From JAYRSJ01 sp041920215 (GTDB taxonomy: Bacteria; Pseudomonadota; Gammaproteobacteria; Burkholderiales; Burkholderiaceae_C): a DNA stretch of 24,290 bases. The stretch spans positions 1 through 24,290 of the forward strand of contig JAYRSJ010000040.1 in NCBI GenBank assembly GCA_041920215.1. The letters are read 5' to 3'. Made by a program: the position numbers and the translations under genes. Positions 1 through 8,266 of this stretch are shown here, in pieces. The notes under the pieces were generated by a model. That model did no database searches. It was not told where the DNA came from and was given only the letters and a program-made list of their open reading frames with translations. Numbering within the stretch: the first letter of the stretch is position 1; the number at the start of each line of letters is the position of its first letter.

Positions 1-263
1 AAGTACTCCTTCCCGCCCCAGGGAACCGGCTGTCGGATCTTGGTCAGCTCGATGCCTTCCACGTCCTTGACCGTGCGGTGGATCACCACCCCGGCGGTCT
101 TGCAGCGCTGCTCGAACAAGGCCTTGGCCCGGGCGTACCTCTCCTGAAAAGCCCGCTGCTCGGGATTCAGCGCGGCGCTGCCGCAGGCGCCGAGGCTGAG
201 CAGGGCGGCCAGGGCGAGCCCTGCGCGATAGCGGCTGAAACAACGTTCGGACCTTGGGTTCAT
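1..263 (-). CDS. Putative lipoprotein, 3' end outside window
   Basis: The ATG at 263 opens a minus-strand frame that stays open to the left window edge (87 codons visible). A strong Shine-Dalgarno, AGGAGGGGG (complement of 271-279), lies 7 nt upstream, so the start is well supported. The N-terminus is a lipoprotein signal: basic residues, a hydrophobic stretch at about residues 14-24, then the lipobox LGAC with lipidated Cys27. The mature part begins polar and helical and includes a second conserved-looking Cys (FEQRC, then a KTAGVVIHRTV stretch). I recall similar short secreted hypothetical proteins in Burkholderiales but know no assigned function. Export and outer-membrane anchoring are inferred from the signal; the role is unknown. 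The real length cannot be judged. Confidence 0.75.
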   Translation of the reverse strand, partial: MNPRSERCFSRYRAGLALAALLSLGACGSAALNPEQRAFQERYARAKALFEQRCKTAGVVIHRTVKDVEGIELTKIRQPVPWGGKEY

Positions 264-565
264 GCGTTCACCCCCTCCTGGTCGGGCTTGCTTGCTTCTT
301 GTCATGGCGGGTTGGATGAGGGCATCGTTCCAATGGGGACGCACAGCATGAAGACCAGCACAGGGCAGGCCGCACGCCATTCTTCCCCCTCCCCCTGATT
401 GCTATGCCTCATCTTCGCTCAGGCTCACCGATCAACCCATCCCACCGCGGGGGGGAATTGACCGTTGGCGCACTGGAGACGGCGGACTGCCCGCCTGCGG
501 GCGTGAACCCGGACAGGCGAACCAGTGGCTGGCGCGCGGCAAGAGCACCCAGGCAAAATGGCCCC
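264..565. other. 302-bp gap without a convincing gene
   Basis: Between the divergent lipoprotein and DUF2237 genes. The left end holds the lipoprotein ribosome binding site. Small open frames here (for example the extension of the DUF2237 frame back to 404) show no recognisable protein and no good ribosome binding site. I see no clear promoter pair or hairpin. Confidence 0.5.
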
Positions 566-958
566 ATGGACGCTGATGACGAAGACCAAGCCCTGCCGCC
601 GCGCGGCGCGCTGAATGTGCTGGGCACGCCGCTGGTGCCCTGCTCCTACGATCCGCTGACCGGCTTCTTCCGCGACGGCTGCTGCAATACCGATGCGCAG
701 GACCACGGCAGCCATCTGGTCTGCGCCCGCGTCAGCGCCGAGTTCCTGCAGTTCTCGCTGGACTGCGGCAATGACCTGAGCACGCCGCGCCCCGAGTACC
801 GCTTCGCCGGCCTCAGGCCCGGCGACCGCTGGTGCCTGTGCGCGCTGCGCTGGCTGCAGGCCTACGAGGCCGGCGTGGCGCCCCCGGTGGTGCTGGAGAG
901 CACCCATATCCAGGCGCTCAAGTACCTGACACTGGAGCAGCTGCGCGCGGCGGGCTGA
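566..958 (+). CDS. DUF2237 family protein
   Basis: 130 residues, matching the usual 120-130 of DUF2237. Family hallmarks are easy to see: the LGTPLVPCSYDPLTGFFRDG block, CCNT directly after it, GSHLVCA, a GNDLSTPRPEY block, GDRWCLCA and APPVVLESTH. The many conserved Cys and acidic/His residues suggest metal or thiol chemistry, but the family has no established activity. The ATG at 566 was chosen because homology begins just after it. The open frame extends to 404, but that extension resembles no protein, and an ATG at 558 is out of frame. Only a weak AGG precedes the start. The gene ends 43 bp from the convergent methyltransferase gene. Function unknown; family assignment is confident. Confidence 0.88.
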   Translation: MDADDEDQALPPRGALNVLGTPLVPCSYDPLTGFFRDGCCNTDAQDHGSHLVCARVSAEFLQFSLDCGNDLSTPRPEYRFAGLRPGDRWCLCALRWLQAYEAGVAPPVVLESTHIQALKYLTLEQLRAAG

Positions 959-1001
959 GCAGCTGCGCCCAGGCGATCAAGCCCTTGATGGGTATGGGGG
1001 A

Positions 1002-1730
1002 CTACGCGTACGCTACCCATCCCCTGAAGCTGAATCCCGCATAAAAAAGCGCGATCCTGTCGAACCCAGCCGCCCATAGCAAAGCCTCGTCTTCCTCTGG
1101 CGAGACGATGGACAGCTTCGATCGCATGGCTTGCCTTGCTTGTTCCAGACCCGAGGCCGGCGTCCCGGCGAAAGCCAGATGTCGGGCAAGCCAAAGGGAG
1201 CGATCCGGCTCCGACGATGGAATGCTGATGTGCATCACGACGAAGGGCGCGCCGGCTCTCAATCGGCGGCGGACTGCGCCAAGCGTCTCGAGTCGCTGCT
1301 CGCGCGCAATGAAGTGAAAAGTGAGCAGCGATGTCGCGCCATCGAAGGGGCCTTGTGGGGCCGCATCGATATAGCCCTCGTGGAGGGCCACCCGTCCCTG
1401 GTGAGCTCGAACGGTTTGCGCTGCGAGCGCCAGCATGTCTCGCGATGGATCTACGCCGTCGAAGCGCCACTCGGGCTGCTCGCAGGCGAGCGCATCGATC
1501 TCCATCCCGCCTCCGGCACCGAGTACGAGAATCCGCCCATCTGCGGGGACTCGCTCGGCGAGCAGCAGCCTCACCATGCGGTGCAGGCTGGAGAAGCCCG
1601 GGACCTGCTTCGGTGGTCCGTCGAGGTAAGCGTGCACAAGGGCTGATGCTCCGGCGGCTTGCATAGGCTTGCGGCCGAGGCCTGGTCCGGCGTTGTTGGC
1701 CTCAGCGATGGCGGCGTTTTCATGAACCAT
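1002..1730 (-). CDS. Class I SAM-dependent methyltransferase
   Basis: 242 residues from the ATG at 1730; a TTG one codon upstream (1733) is a less likely start. Residues 67-77 form glycine-rich motif I (ILVLGAGGGME), and the acidic residue that should bind the ribose hydroxyls is Asp94 in GVDPS, giving a Rossmann-fold methyltransferase of the UbiE/Methyltransf_25 type. The substrate cannot be read from sequence. The gene is divergent from an Rrf2-type repressor. Its candidate -10 (TACAAT, complement of 1744-1749) lies inside an inverted repeat, so control by that neighbour is likely. That would give a very short leader of about 7 nt. I infer a regulator-target pair, possibly responding to redox or toxic small molecules as for other Rrf2 proteins, but nothing in the sequence names the signal. 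Confidence 0.8.
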   Translation of the reverse strand: MVHENAAIAEANNAGPGLGRKPMQAAGASALVHAYLDGPPKQVPGFSSLHRMVRLLLAERVPADGRILVLGAGGGMEIDALACEQPEWRFDGVDPSRDMLALAAQTVRAHQGRVALHEGYIDAAPQGPFDGATSLLTFHFIAREQRLETLGAVRRRLRAGAPFVVMHISIPSSEPDRSLWLARHLAFAGTPASGLEQARQAMRSKLSIVSPEEDEALLWAAGFDRIALFYAGFSFRGWVAYA

Positions 1731-1734
1731 CAAC

Positions 1735-1758
1735 AGATACTTGATTGTATCTGATCAA
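1735..1758. promoter_or_regulatory. Candidate Rrf2 operator (overlapping inverted repeats)
   Basis: AGATAC (1735-1740), a 6-nt spacer and GTATCT (1747-1752) form a perfect dyad. A second, interlocking dyad is TTGAT (1741-1745) with ATCAA (1754-1758). Both lie between the divergent methyltransferase and Rrf2 genes, over the TACAAT -10-like element of the methyltransferase. Rrf2-family dimers bind dyads of this kind, so this is the probable operator. Binding is inferred. Confidence 0.5.
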
Positions 1759-1846
1759 ATATCAGTTGCTGAATCATGATGAAGCGGCATGGACGGCAAG
1801 CGGGGGGCTCACTACGCTGACCGTGCCGAAGACCGAGGACGAACTG

Positions 1847-2278
1847 ATGAACAAGGACACGCGCCTATCCGATGTGCTGCATGTGCTGCTGCACTTGGGA
1901 CAGGTGAAGGAACCCCTCACCTCCGAGGTCCTTGCCAAGAGCATGGGGACCAACCCCGCGGTGTTCAGGCGCACCATGGCTGGCCTGAGGGAGGCTGGCT
2001 ATGTCAGCGCGGAGAAGGGTCACGGCGGCGGCTGGCTGCTAGCCACACCTTTGGACCAGATTTCTCTGCTCGACATCTACGTCGCGCTGGGCCGACCGAC
2101 CTTGTTCGCCTTTGGTAATCGGGAGCGCCATCCTGGCTGCCAGGTGCAGGCGCGCGTCAACACGGTTCTGGCTGACGCCCTCGCACAGGCTGAGGCCCTG
2201 TTCGTTCAGCGCTTCTCGGATGTCTCTCTGGCGGAACTGGCGCCGAAAGCGCACTCGAAATTCGCCAAGCCATGCTGA
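1847..2278 (+). CDS. Rrf2 family transcriptional regulator
   Basis: 143 residues, the normal size of the family. Residues 22-50 form the winged helix-turn-helix, followed by the wing KGHGGGW (57-63), a signature of Rrf2 proteins. The start at 1847 is set by GAGGA at 1835-1839, 7 nt upstream, and by homology starting at NKDTRLSDVLHVLLHL. The frame is open back to a TTG at 1745, which would put the operator inside the gene and is unlikely. The three-Cys iron-sulfur cluster of IscR/NsrR is absent; only Cys98 and the C-terminal Cys143 are present, so direct Fe-S sensing is not supported and thiol sensing is possible. It is divergent from a methyltransferase and probably represses it and itself. 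Confidence 0.88.
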   Translation: MNKDTRLSDVLHVLLHLGQVKEPLTSEVLAKSMGTNPAVFRRTMAGLREAGYVSAEKGHGGGWLLATPLDQISLLDIYVALGRPTLFAFGNRERHPGCQVQARVNTVLADALAQAEALFVQRFSDVSLAELAPKAHSKFAKPC

Positions 2279-2365
2279 AGCGCATCGCGTGTCGCGGGCT
2301 CCCCATCGCGTGCCACATCCGCCCCTCCCGAACGCCGTATGGCTGCCGCAGCAGCGAGCGATCGC

Positions 2366-3793
2366 CTAGCCCCCCGCCTGATCCAACTCCCTCAGCTTGC
2401 GGTACAGGCTGCGCACGCTGAGGCCCAGGCTGCGCGCCAGCGCGGCGCGGCTGCCCCGGTGGGCGGCGACGGCGGCGCGCAGCGCTTGCTGCTGGGCCTC
2501 GCGCAGCCTGGCCACGGGCTGCGGCGGTGCGGCGCGGCTGGCTGGAGACAGGCCTGGATCCGGATCGGCGTCCGAAATGGGCAGCGCCGTCATCAGTCCA
2601 AGCCCCGCACCTGCCGCGCTAGTGCCGACGCTGAGCGCCTGCTCGATCGCGGCCAGTTCGATCCGGTCGCCGTCGCTGAGCAGGGCGGCGCGCTCCAGCA
2701 CATTGCGCAGCTCGCGCACATTGCCCGGGAAGGCATGGCGGCACAGGCGCTGCAGCGCGGCGGGGCTGATCCTGAGGCGCCGTTTGGGCGCCACCCGCTC
2801 CAGCAGCGAGGCCGCCAACAGGGGGATGTCGTCAATGCGCTCGCGCAGCGCGGGCAGCGGGATGGGAAAGGTGCTGAGGCGGTAGAACAGGTCTTCGCGG
2901 AAGCGCCCCTCGGCCATCATGCGCTGCAGATCACGGTGCGTGGCGGAGACCACGCGCACATCGGCGCGGCGCAGCTCGGTGCTGCCCACACGCCGGTAGG
3001 TGCCGCTCTCCAGCAGGCGCAGCAGCTTGACCTGCATCGGTAGCGGAATATCGCCCACCTCGTCGAGGAAGAGCGTGCCGCCGCTGGCCGCCTCCACCAG
3101 GCCCTGCTTGGCCATATGGGCGCCGGTGAATGCGCCCTTCTCATGGCCAAACAACTCGCTCTCGAACAGGCTCTCCGTCAGGCTGGCGCAATCGACCACC
3201 ACCAGGGGCCGCGCCGCGCGCAGGCTGGCCTCGTGCACCGCGCGCGCCAGCAGCTCCTTGCCAGTGCCCGATTCGCCCTGCAGCAGCACGTTGGCCTCCG
3301 AGGGCCCGACGCGCGCCACCAGCGCCAGCATGGCCTGGAAGCGCGCCGACCGGCCAATCAGGCCCTCCGAGGCCGGCCGGCCCTGCGCGACGCGCAGCGG
3401 CTCCATCTTCTCGATGAAATAGGCGGCCTCGCCCTGGGCGCTGCGCAGCGGCACCAGCTCGATGTTCACATAGGCCTCGCCCTGCGGCGTGTGATGCAGA
3501 TGCAGCACGCGCTCGCGCTGGCCGCTCTGCCGCGAGCGCGCCAGCGGGCAGCTTTCGCCCGCCTGATCGCAGGGCACGTCGATATGGTGGGAGACCGCAT
3601 AGCAGGTCTTGCCGACCACATCGCCCTGCGGGCTGAACTGGCGGCGATAGGCGCTGTTGGCCGCAACGATGCGGTAGGCGGCGTCGAAGACGATGTGCGG
3701 CTCGGGCAGGCCGTCCAGGTAGGAGACCAGCTCGGTCAGCTCGCCGCCGGCAGGACTGTTGGCATCCCCCGCGGTGCGCTCGCGTGCATTCAT
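2366..3793 (-). CDS. Sigma-54-dependent activator (PAS-AAA+-Fis)
   Basis: 475 residues from the ATG at 3793; the frame is open to a GTG at 3838, which would place the promoter and palindrome inside the gene. Residues 20-130 form a PAS sensor with an unusual Cys/His cluster: Cys64, SHH (68-70), Cys75 and Cys82. Residues 145-385 are the AAA+ domain: Walker A GESGTGKE (173-180), the GAFTGA sigma-54 contact loop (220-225) and Walker B ending LFLDEVGD (241-248). Residues 437-471 are a Fis-type helix-turn-helix. No receiver domain is present, so control should come through ligand, metal or redox sensing by the PAS domain. It is divergent from the Rieske-DUF302-CcoG set, whose promoter is of the -24/-12 type, so that set is its likely target. 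The signal is unknown. Confidence 0.93.
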   Translation of the reverse strand: MNARERTAGDANSPAGGELTELVSYLDGLPEPHIVFDAAYRIVAANSAYRRQFSPQGDVVGKTCYAVSHHIDVPCDQAGESCPLARSRQSGQRERVLHLHHTPQGEAYVNIELVPLRSAQGEAAYFIEKMEPLRVAQGRPASEGLIGRSARFQAMLALVARVGPSEANVLLQGESGTGKELLARAVHEASLRAARPLVVVDCASLTESLFESELFGHEKGAFTGAHMAKQGLVEAASGGTLFLDEVGDIPLPMQVKLLRLLESGTYRRVGSTELRRADVRVVSATHRDLQRMMAEGRFREDLFYRLSTFPIPLPALRERIDDIPLLAASLLERVAPKRRLRISPAALQRLCRHAFPGNVRELRNVLERAALLSDGDRIELAAIEQALSVGTSAAGAGLGLMTALPISDADPDPGLSPASRAAPPQPVARLREAQQQALRAAVAAHRGSRAALARSLGLSVRSLYRKLRELDQAGG

Positions 3794-3800
3794 GCAGGCC

Positions 3801-3829
3801 AGTCTACGCTTTTGTGTCAGTACTGCCAA
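3801..3829 (-). promoter_or_regulatory. Candidate sigma-70 promoter of the activator gene
   Basis: Read on the minus strand: TTGGCA (complement of 3824-3829), a 17-nt spacer, then TAGACT (complement of 3801-3806). These match 5/6 and 4/6 of consensus. Transcription would start almost at the ATG at 3793, giving a leaderless or nearly leaderless mRNA, in line with the lack of a ribosome binding site there. The -35 overlaps the left palindrome, so autorepression is plausible. Confidence 0.4.
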
Positions 3830-3837
3830 TTTCGGCA
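3824..3837. promoter_or_regulatory. Palindrome 1, TGCC-N6-GGCA (candidate activator site)
   Basis: TGCC (3824-3827) and GGCA (3834-3837) are separated by 6 nt. The layout is the same as in the second palindrome 19 bp away (centre to centre), suggesting two dimer sites for the Fis-type helix-turn-helix of the divergent activator. It is centred about 140 bp upstream of the predicted sigma-54 start site. Confidence 0.45.
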
Positions 3838-3839
3838 CT

Positions 3840-3859
3840 TGCTGCCATCAAAGGCAGCA
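3840..3859. promoter_or_regulatory. Palindrome 2, TGCTGCC-N6-GGCAGCA (candidate activator site)
   Basis: A perfect 7-bp dyad with a 6-nt centre, containing the same TGCC-N6-GGCA core as the neighbouring palindrome. It is centred about 121 bp upstream of the predicted sigma-54 start site, where enhancer-binding proteins normally bind. There is no T-tract, so a terminator is unlikely. Confidence 0.55.
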
Positions 3860-3943
3860 CCAACACAGGCCGAAGCGCCGACCCGCGATCCGGTGCCGCA
3901 GGTAATCCCTTGATTTGGCTGCACTTTCTCGCTGCGGCCGATG

Positions 3944-3960
3944 CTGGCACGCAACTTGAT
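3944..3960 (+). promoter_or_regulatory. Sigma-54 (-24/-12) promoter
   Basis: CTGGCACG (3944-3951), 4 nt, then TTGAT (3956-3960). This is the full -24 block and TTG of the -12 block, with A in place of the usual C. The invariant GG (3946-3947) and the G at 3958 have the required spacing. The predicted start is near 3971, leaving a 26-nt leader with GGGA at 3985-3988 before the ATG at 3997. It sits directly downstream of a sigma-54 activator gene and paired palindromes, which strongly supports function. Confidence 0.75.
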
Positions 3961-3996
3961 CTCTCTCGATGGAACGCAGCCACAGGGAACACCGCC

Positions 3997-4626
3997 ATGA
4001 ACGAGTCCACCGCCGCCACCCTGGCACCCACCGCCGGCCTGCCGGACGATGCTGAGCGCCGCAGCTGGCTGATCGGCACTGCCGCGGCCGGCGGCGTTGC
4101 CGCCGTCGCCACCGCCGTGCCCTTCGTCGCCACGCTGGCGCCCAGCGAGCGCGCCAAGGCCCTGGGCGCCGCGGTGGAGGTAGACATCGCCGACATCCCG
4201 CCCGGCGGCATCAAGACCGTCGAGTGGCGCGGCAAGCCGGTCTGGCTGATGCGCCGCACGCCGGAGATGCTGGCCGGGCTGGGCCAGCACGACGATCAGC
4301 TCGCCGACCCGCAATCGCGCAAGGACGAGATGCCGGAAAGCTGCCGCAACGCGCAGCGCTCCAGCCGGCCCGAGCTGCTGGTGGCCATCGGCATCTGCAC
4401 CCATCTGGGCTGCTCGCCCACCGCGCTGCCGGCGGGCACGAACAACCCCAGTGTCGACACCGACTGGCCCGGCGGCTTCTTCTGCCCCTGCCATGGCTCG
4501 ACCTTCGACCTGGCCGGCCGCGTGTTCAAGAACAAGCCCGCGCCGACGAATCTGGAGATCCCACCGCATCGCTACCTGAGTGATTCGCGCCTGCGCATCG
4601 GCGAAGGCGAGGACGGCAAGGCCTGA
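3997..4626 (+). CDS. petA: Rieske [2Fe-2S] protein, bc1 type, without petB/petC
   Basis: 209 residues. A twin-arginine-like start (ERRSWLIG, residues 20-27) precedes one membrane anchor (about 24-47), as in Tat-exported Rieske subunits. The cluster ligands are in CTHLGC (134-139) and CPCHGS (163-168), with the disulfide Cys in the same two motifs. The stretch after the second motif (TFDLAGRVFKNKPAPTNLEI) is that of the ubiquinol-cytochrome c reductase iron-sulfur subunit. In the usual operon petA is followed by petB and petC, but here a DUF302 gene follows 50 bp later. So this is probably a second, specialised copy, or a Rieske protein working with another partner. The symbol reflects family only. 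Expression is probably sigma-54 dependent. Confidence 0.85.
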   Translation: MNESTAATLAPTAGLPDDAERRSWLIGTAAAGGVAAVATAVPFVATLAPSERAKALGAAVEVDIADIPPGGIKTVEWRGKPVWLMRRTPEMLAGLGQHDDQLADPQSRKDEMPESCRNAQRSSRPELLVAIGICTHLGCSPTALPAGTNNPSVDTDWPGGFFCPCHGSTFDLAGRVFKNKPAPTNLEIPPHRYLSDSRLRIGEGEDGKA

Positions 4627-4676
4627 CCCTCGCGGCATCGCAATCCAGCAGCAAACCAAGACGAAACGCCACCGCC

Positions 4677-5093
4677 ATGAACGCCATTCCCTACGCCTTC
4701 ACCGTCGAGCTCGATCAAGCCCTGCCCGCCGCCGTCGAGACCCTGCGCGCCGCGCTGGCGACCGAGCAAATGGGCATCGTCAGCGAGGTGGACGTGCAGG
4801 CCACGCTGAAGGCCAGGCTCGGCCTGGACACGCATCCGCAGCGCCTGCTGGGCGTGTGCAACCCGCGCATCGCGCATGCGCTGACCACGGCCGAGCCCGA
4901 TATCGCCGCGCTGCTGCCCTGCGGCTGCGGTGTCGCCGAGCCCACACCGGGCCGCACGCGCATCGCGCTGCAGGACCCGCGCGTGATCGCCGCGCTCAGC
5001 GAGAGCGCCGAGGTGCGCGCCGCCTGCGAGATGGCCCATGCCGCGCTGCGCCGGGTCGTCGACCGGCTCGTGACCGTGAGACCGCGGGCCTGA
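4677..5093 (+). CDS. DUF302 domain protein
   Basis: 138 residues, nearly all DUF302. Characteristic features are the N-terminal ELDQALPAAVETLRAAL helix, GIVSEVDVQATLKARLGL, Cys61 in the CNPRIAHAL motif, and LLPCGCGV with Cys82 and Cys84. DUF302 proteins are small and of unknown biochemical role; the Cys residues would allow heme, metal or persulfide chemistry, but that is inference. No signal peptide is visible, so it should be cytoplasmic. The gene is 50 bp after the Rieske gene and 37 bp before ccoG on the same strand, so the three are probably cotranscribed from the sigma-54 promoter. The ribosome binding site is weak. The start is supported by homology beginning at the first residues. Confidence 0.85.
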   Translation: MNAIPYAFTVELDQALPAAVETLRAALATEQMGIVSEVDVQATLKARLGLDTHPQRLLGVCNPRIAHALTTAEPDIAALLPCGCGVAEPTPGRTRIALQDPRVIAALSESAEVRAACEMAHAALRRVVDRLVTVRPRA

Positions 5094-5130
5094 GCCTGCA
5101 GAACCTTCCCCATCGACAGAGGACCCATCC

Positions 5131-6576
<1,446 letters not shown>

Positions 6577-6597
6577 GGGCGGCGCTGCGCAGCGTAC

Positions 6598-7992
6598 TCA
6601 CTTGCCGATGCAGAAGCTGCTGAAGATCACGCCCAGCAGTTCATCGGCGCTGAAGGCGCCGGTGATCTCGCCGAGCGCGTCGTGGGCCAGCCGCAGTTCC
6701 TCGGCCAGCAGGTCCAGCGCCGGCGGCTGCAGATGGGCGACGGCCTGGGCCTGCGCCAGATGGGTCTGGGTGCGCCGCAGGGCCTGTACATGGCGCTCGC
6801 GGGCGATGAACTGGCCCTCGGGCACCGCATGCCAGCCCACCTGCTGCAGCAGGCGCCGCCGCAGCAGCTCCAGGCCGGCGCCGGTCTTGGCCGACAGCGT
6901 CAGCGCATCGGGCGGCAGGCCTTGCGGCAGGGTGGTGCCGGTGTCGGCCTTGTTGTAGACCTGCAGGATGCGTGCTGGATCGACGCCGCGGAGCTGACGC
7001 TGTATCTGCGCGTCTTCGGCCTCGTAGGCGGCCTGGCCCAGACGCTCCAGGTCGTGCATGAACAGCAGCACATCGGCCTCGGCGATGGCCGCCCAGCTGC
7101 GCGCCACGCCGATGCGCTCGACCTCGTCCTCGGTCTCGCGCAGGCCCGCGGTATCGCTGATGTGCAGTGGCACGCCCTCGATCTGTATGGTCTGGCTGAC
7201 CTTGTCACGGGTGGTGCCGGGTATGGGCGTGACGATGGCCAGCTCGGCGCCGGCCAGCGCATTGAGCAGCGAGCTCTTGCCCACATTGGGCTGGCCGGCC
7301 AGCACCACCTTGATGCCCTCGCGCAGCAGGGCGCCCTGGCGGGTGCGTTCCAGCACCGCGTCCAGGTGCTGCTGCAGGCGGACTAGCCGGCCCAGGGCAT
7401 CGGCCTGTTCGAGGAAGTCGATCTCCTCCTCGGGAAAGTCCAGCGTCGCCTCGACCAGCATGCGCAGCTGGATCAGCGCGTCACGCAGCTCGCCCACTTC
7501 GCCGGACAGGGCGCCGGACAGGGCGCGGCTGGCGCTGCGCGCCGCCGCCTCGGTGCTGGCATCGATCAGGTCGGCCACCGCCTCGGCCTGGGCCAGATCC
7601 AGCTTGCCGTTCAGGAAGGCGCGCTGGGTGAATTCACCGGGCTCGGCCAGGCGTATGGGCTTGAGGGTCGGCAGCGCCTGGCCGGCCTCCAGGCAGCGCG
7701 CCAGCAGCAGCTGCAGCACCACGGTACCGCCATGGGCCTGCAGCTCCAGCACATGCTCGCCGGTATAGGAATGCGGCGCCGGAAACAGCAGGGCCAGTCC
7801 CTGGTCGATGACCTCGCCATTGGCGGCGCGAAAGGGCAGGTAGCTGGCCTCGCGGGCCTTCAGCGCACGGCCGCAGATGGCCTCGACGAGGGGGGTCAGG
7901 TCTTGCGGGGATGAGACCCGCACGATGCCGACCGCTCCGCGCCCGGGGGCGGTGGCGATGGCGGCGATGGGGTCTTGGTGGCGCGACAGCAT
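6598..7992 (-). CDS. mnmE: tRNA modification GTPase MnmE
   Basis: 464 residues, full length. MnmE works with MnmG to place a carboxymethylaminomethyl group on the wobble uridine of certain tRNAs. The N-terminal folate-binding domain starts at DPIAAIATAPGRGAVGIVRVS. The G domain has P-loop GQPNVGKS (233-240), the TPIPGTTRD switch (255-263) and DTAG (280-283). The C-terminus is the catalytic CIGK (461-464). The protein ends exactly at this motif, as it should. The gene is the last of the minus-strand origin-proximal block but is separated from yidC by a terminator, so it needs its own promoter. No Shine-Dalgarno is visible, and a strong hairpin lies just upstream of the start. Confidence 0.97.
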   Translation of the reverse strand: MLSRHQDPIAAIATAPGRGAVGIVRVSSPQDLTPLVEAICGRALKAREASYLPFRAANGEVIDQGLALLFPAPHSYTGEHVLELQAHGGTVVLQLLLARCLEAGQALPTLKPIRLAEPGEFTQRAFLNGKLDLAQAEAVADLIDASTEAAARSASRALSGALSGEVGELRDALIQLRMLVEATLDFPEEEIDFLEQADALGRLVRLQQHLDAVLERTRQGALLREGIKVVLAGQPNVGKSSLLNALAGAELAIVTPIPGTTRDKVSQTIQIEGVPLHISDTAGLRETEDEVERIGVARSWAAIAEADVLLFMHDLERLGQAAYEAEDAQIQRQLRGVDPARILQVYNKADTGTTLPQGLPPDALTLSAKTGAGLELLRRRLLQQVGWHAVPEGQFIARERHVQALRRTQTHLAQAQAVAHLQPPALDLLAEELRLAHDALGEITGAFSADELLGVIFSSFCIGK

Positions 7993-8014
7993 GGCCGGAT
8001 TGTCCGCGACGCGC

Positions 8015-8037
8015 GCCCCGGCGACACGGGCCGGGGC
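8015..8037 (-). repeat. 8-bp perfect hairpin in the mnmE leader
   Basis: GCCCCGGC (8015-8022) and GCCGGGGC (8030-8037) with a 7-nt loop. The near edge is 22 nt from the mnmE ATG. No T-tract follows on either strand, so it is not an ordinary terminator. It could shape the mnmE 5' leader; no function is shown. Confidence 0.5.
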
Positions 8038-8183
8038 TCAGATGTTTGGCGCGGGGGAGGTCACCCGGCGGCCTCGCGTGAGACCGCCGCGCCGACCGTC
8101 TTTCGCCGCGCCGGCTTTGCTGCTGCTGCCGGCCGGCGAATCTCTGCCCCGCATGCGTGCAATTAAAGGCGCAAGCCCGGGCA

Positions 8184-8208
8184 AGAAAAAGCCCCCAAGC
8201 AGGGGGCT
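8184..8208 (-). terminator. Rho-independent terminator of yidC
   Basis: On the minus strand a 7-bp stem AGCCCCC/GGGGGCT (8202-8208 with 8190-8196) with a 5-nt loop is followed by a T run (complement of the A run near 8184-8190). It lies 59 bp past the yidC stop and ends the rpmH-rnpA-yidD-yidC transcript before mnmE. Confidence 0.85.
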
Positions 8209-8266
8209 GCAAGGGGGCCTGCGTCCGAGCGTGACATTCGTCGCGCTCGGCTGTCGAGCGGGGTCG

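Noticed and set aside
1741..1758. FNR/ANR-type box at TTGAT...ATCAA
   Set aside because: The half-sites are 8 nt apart instead of the 4 required, so this is better read as an Rrf2-type dyad. Single TTGAT half-sites near 3912 and 3956 also lack a partner.
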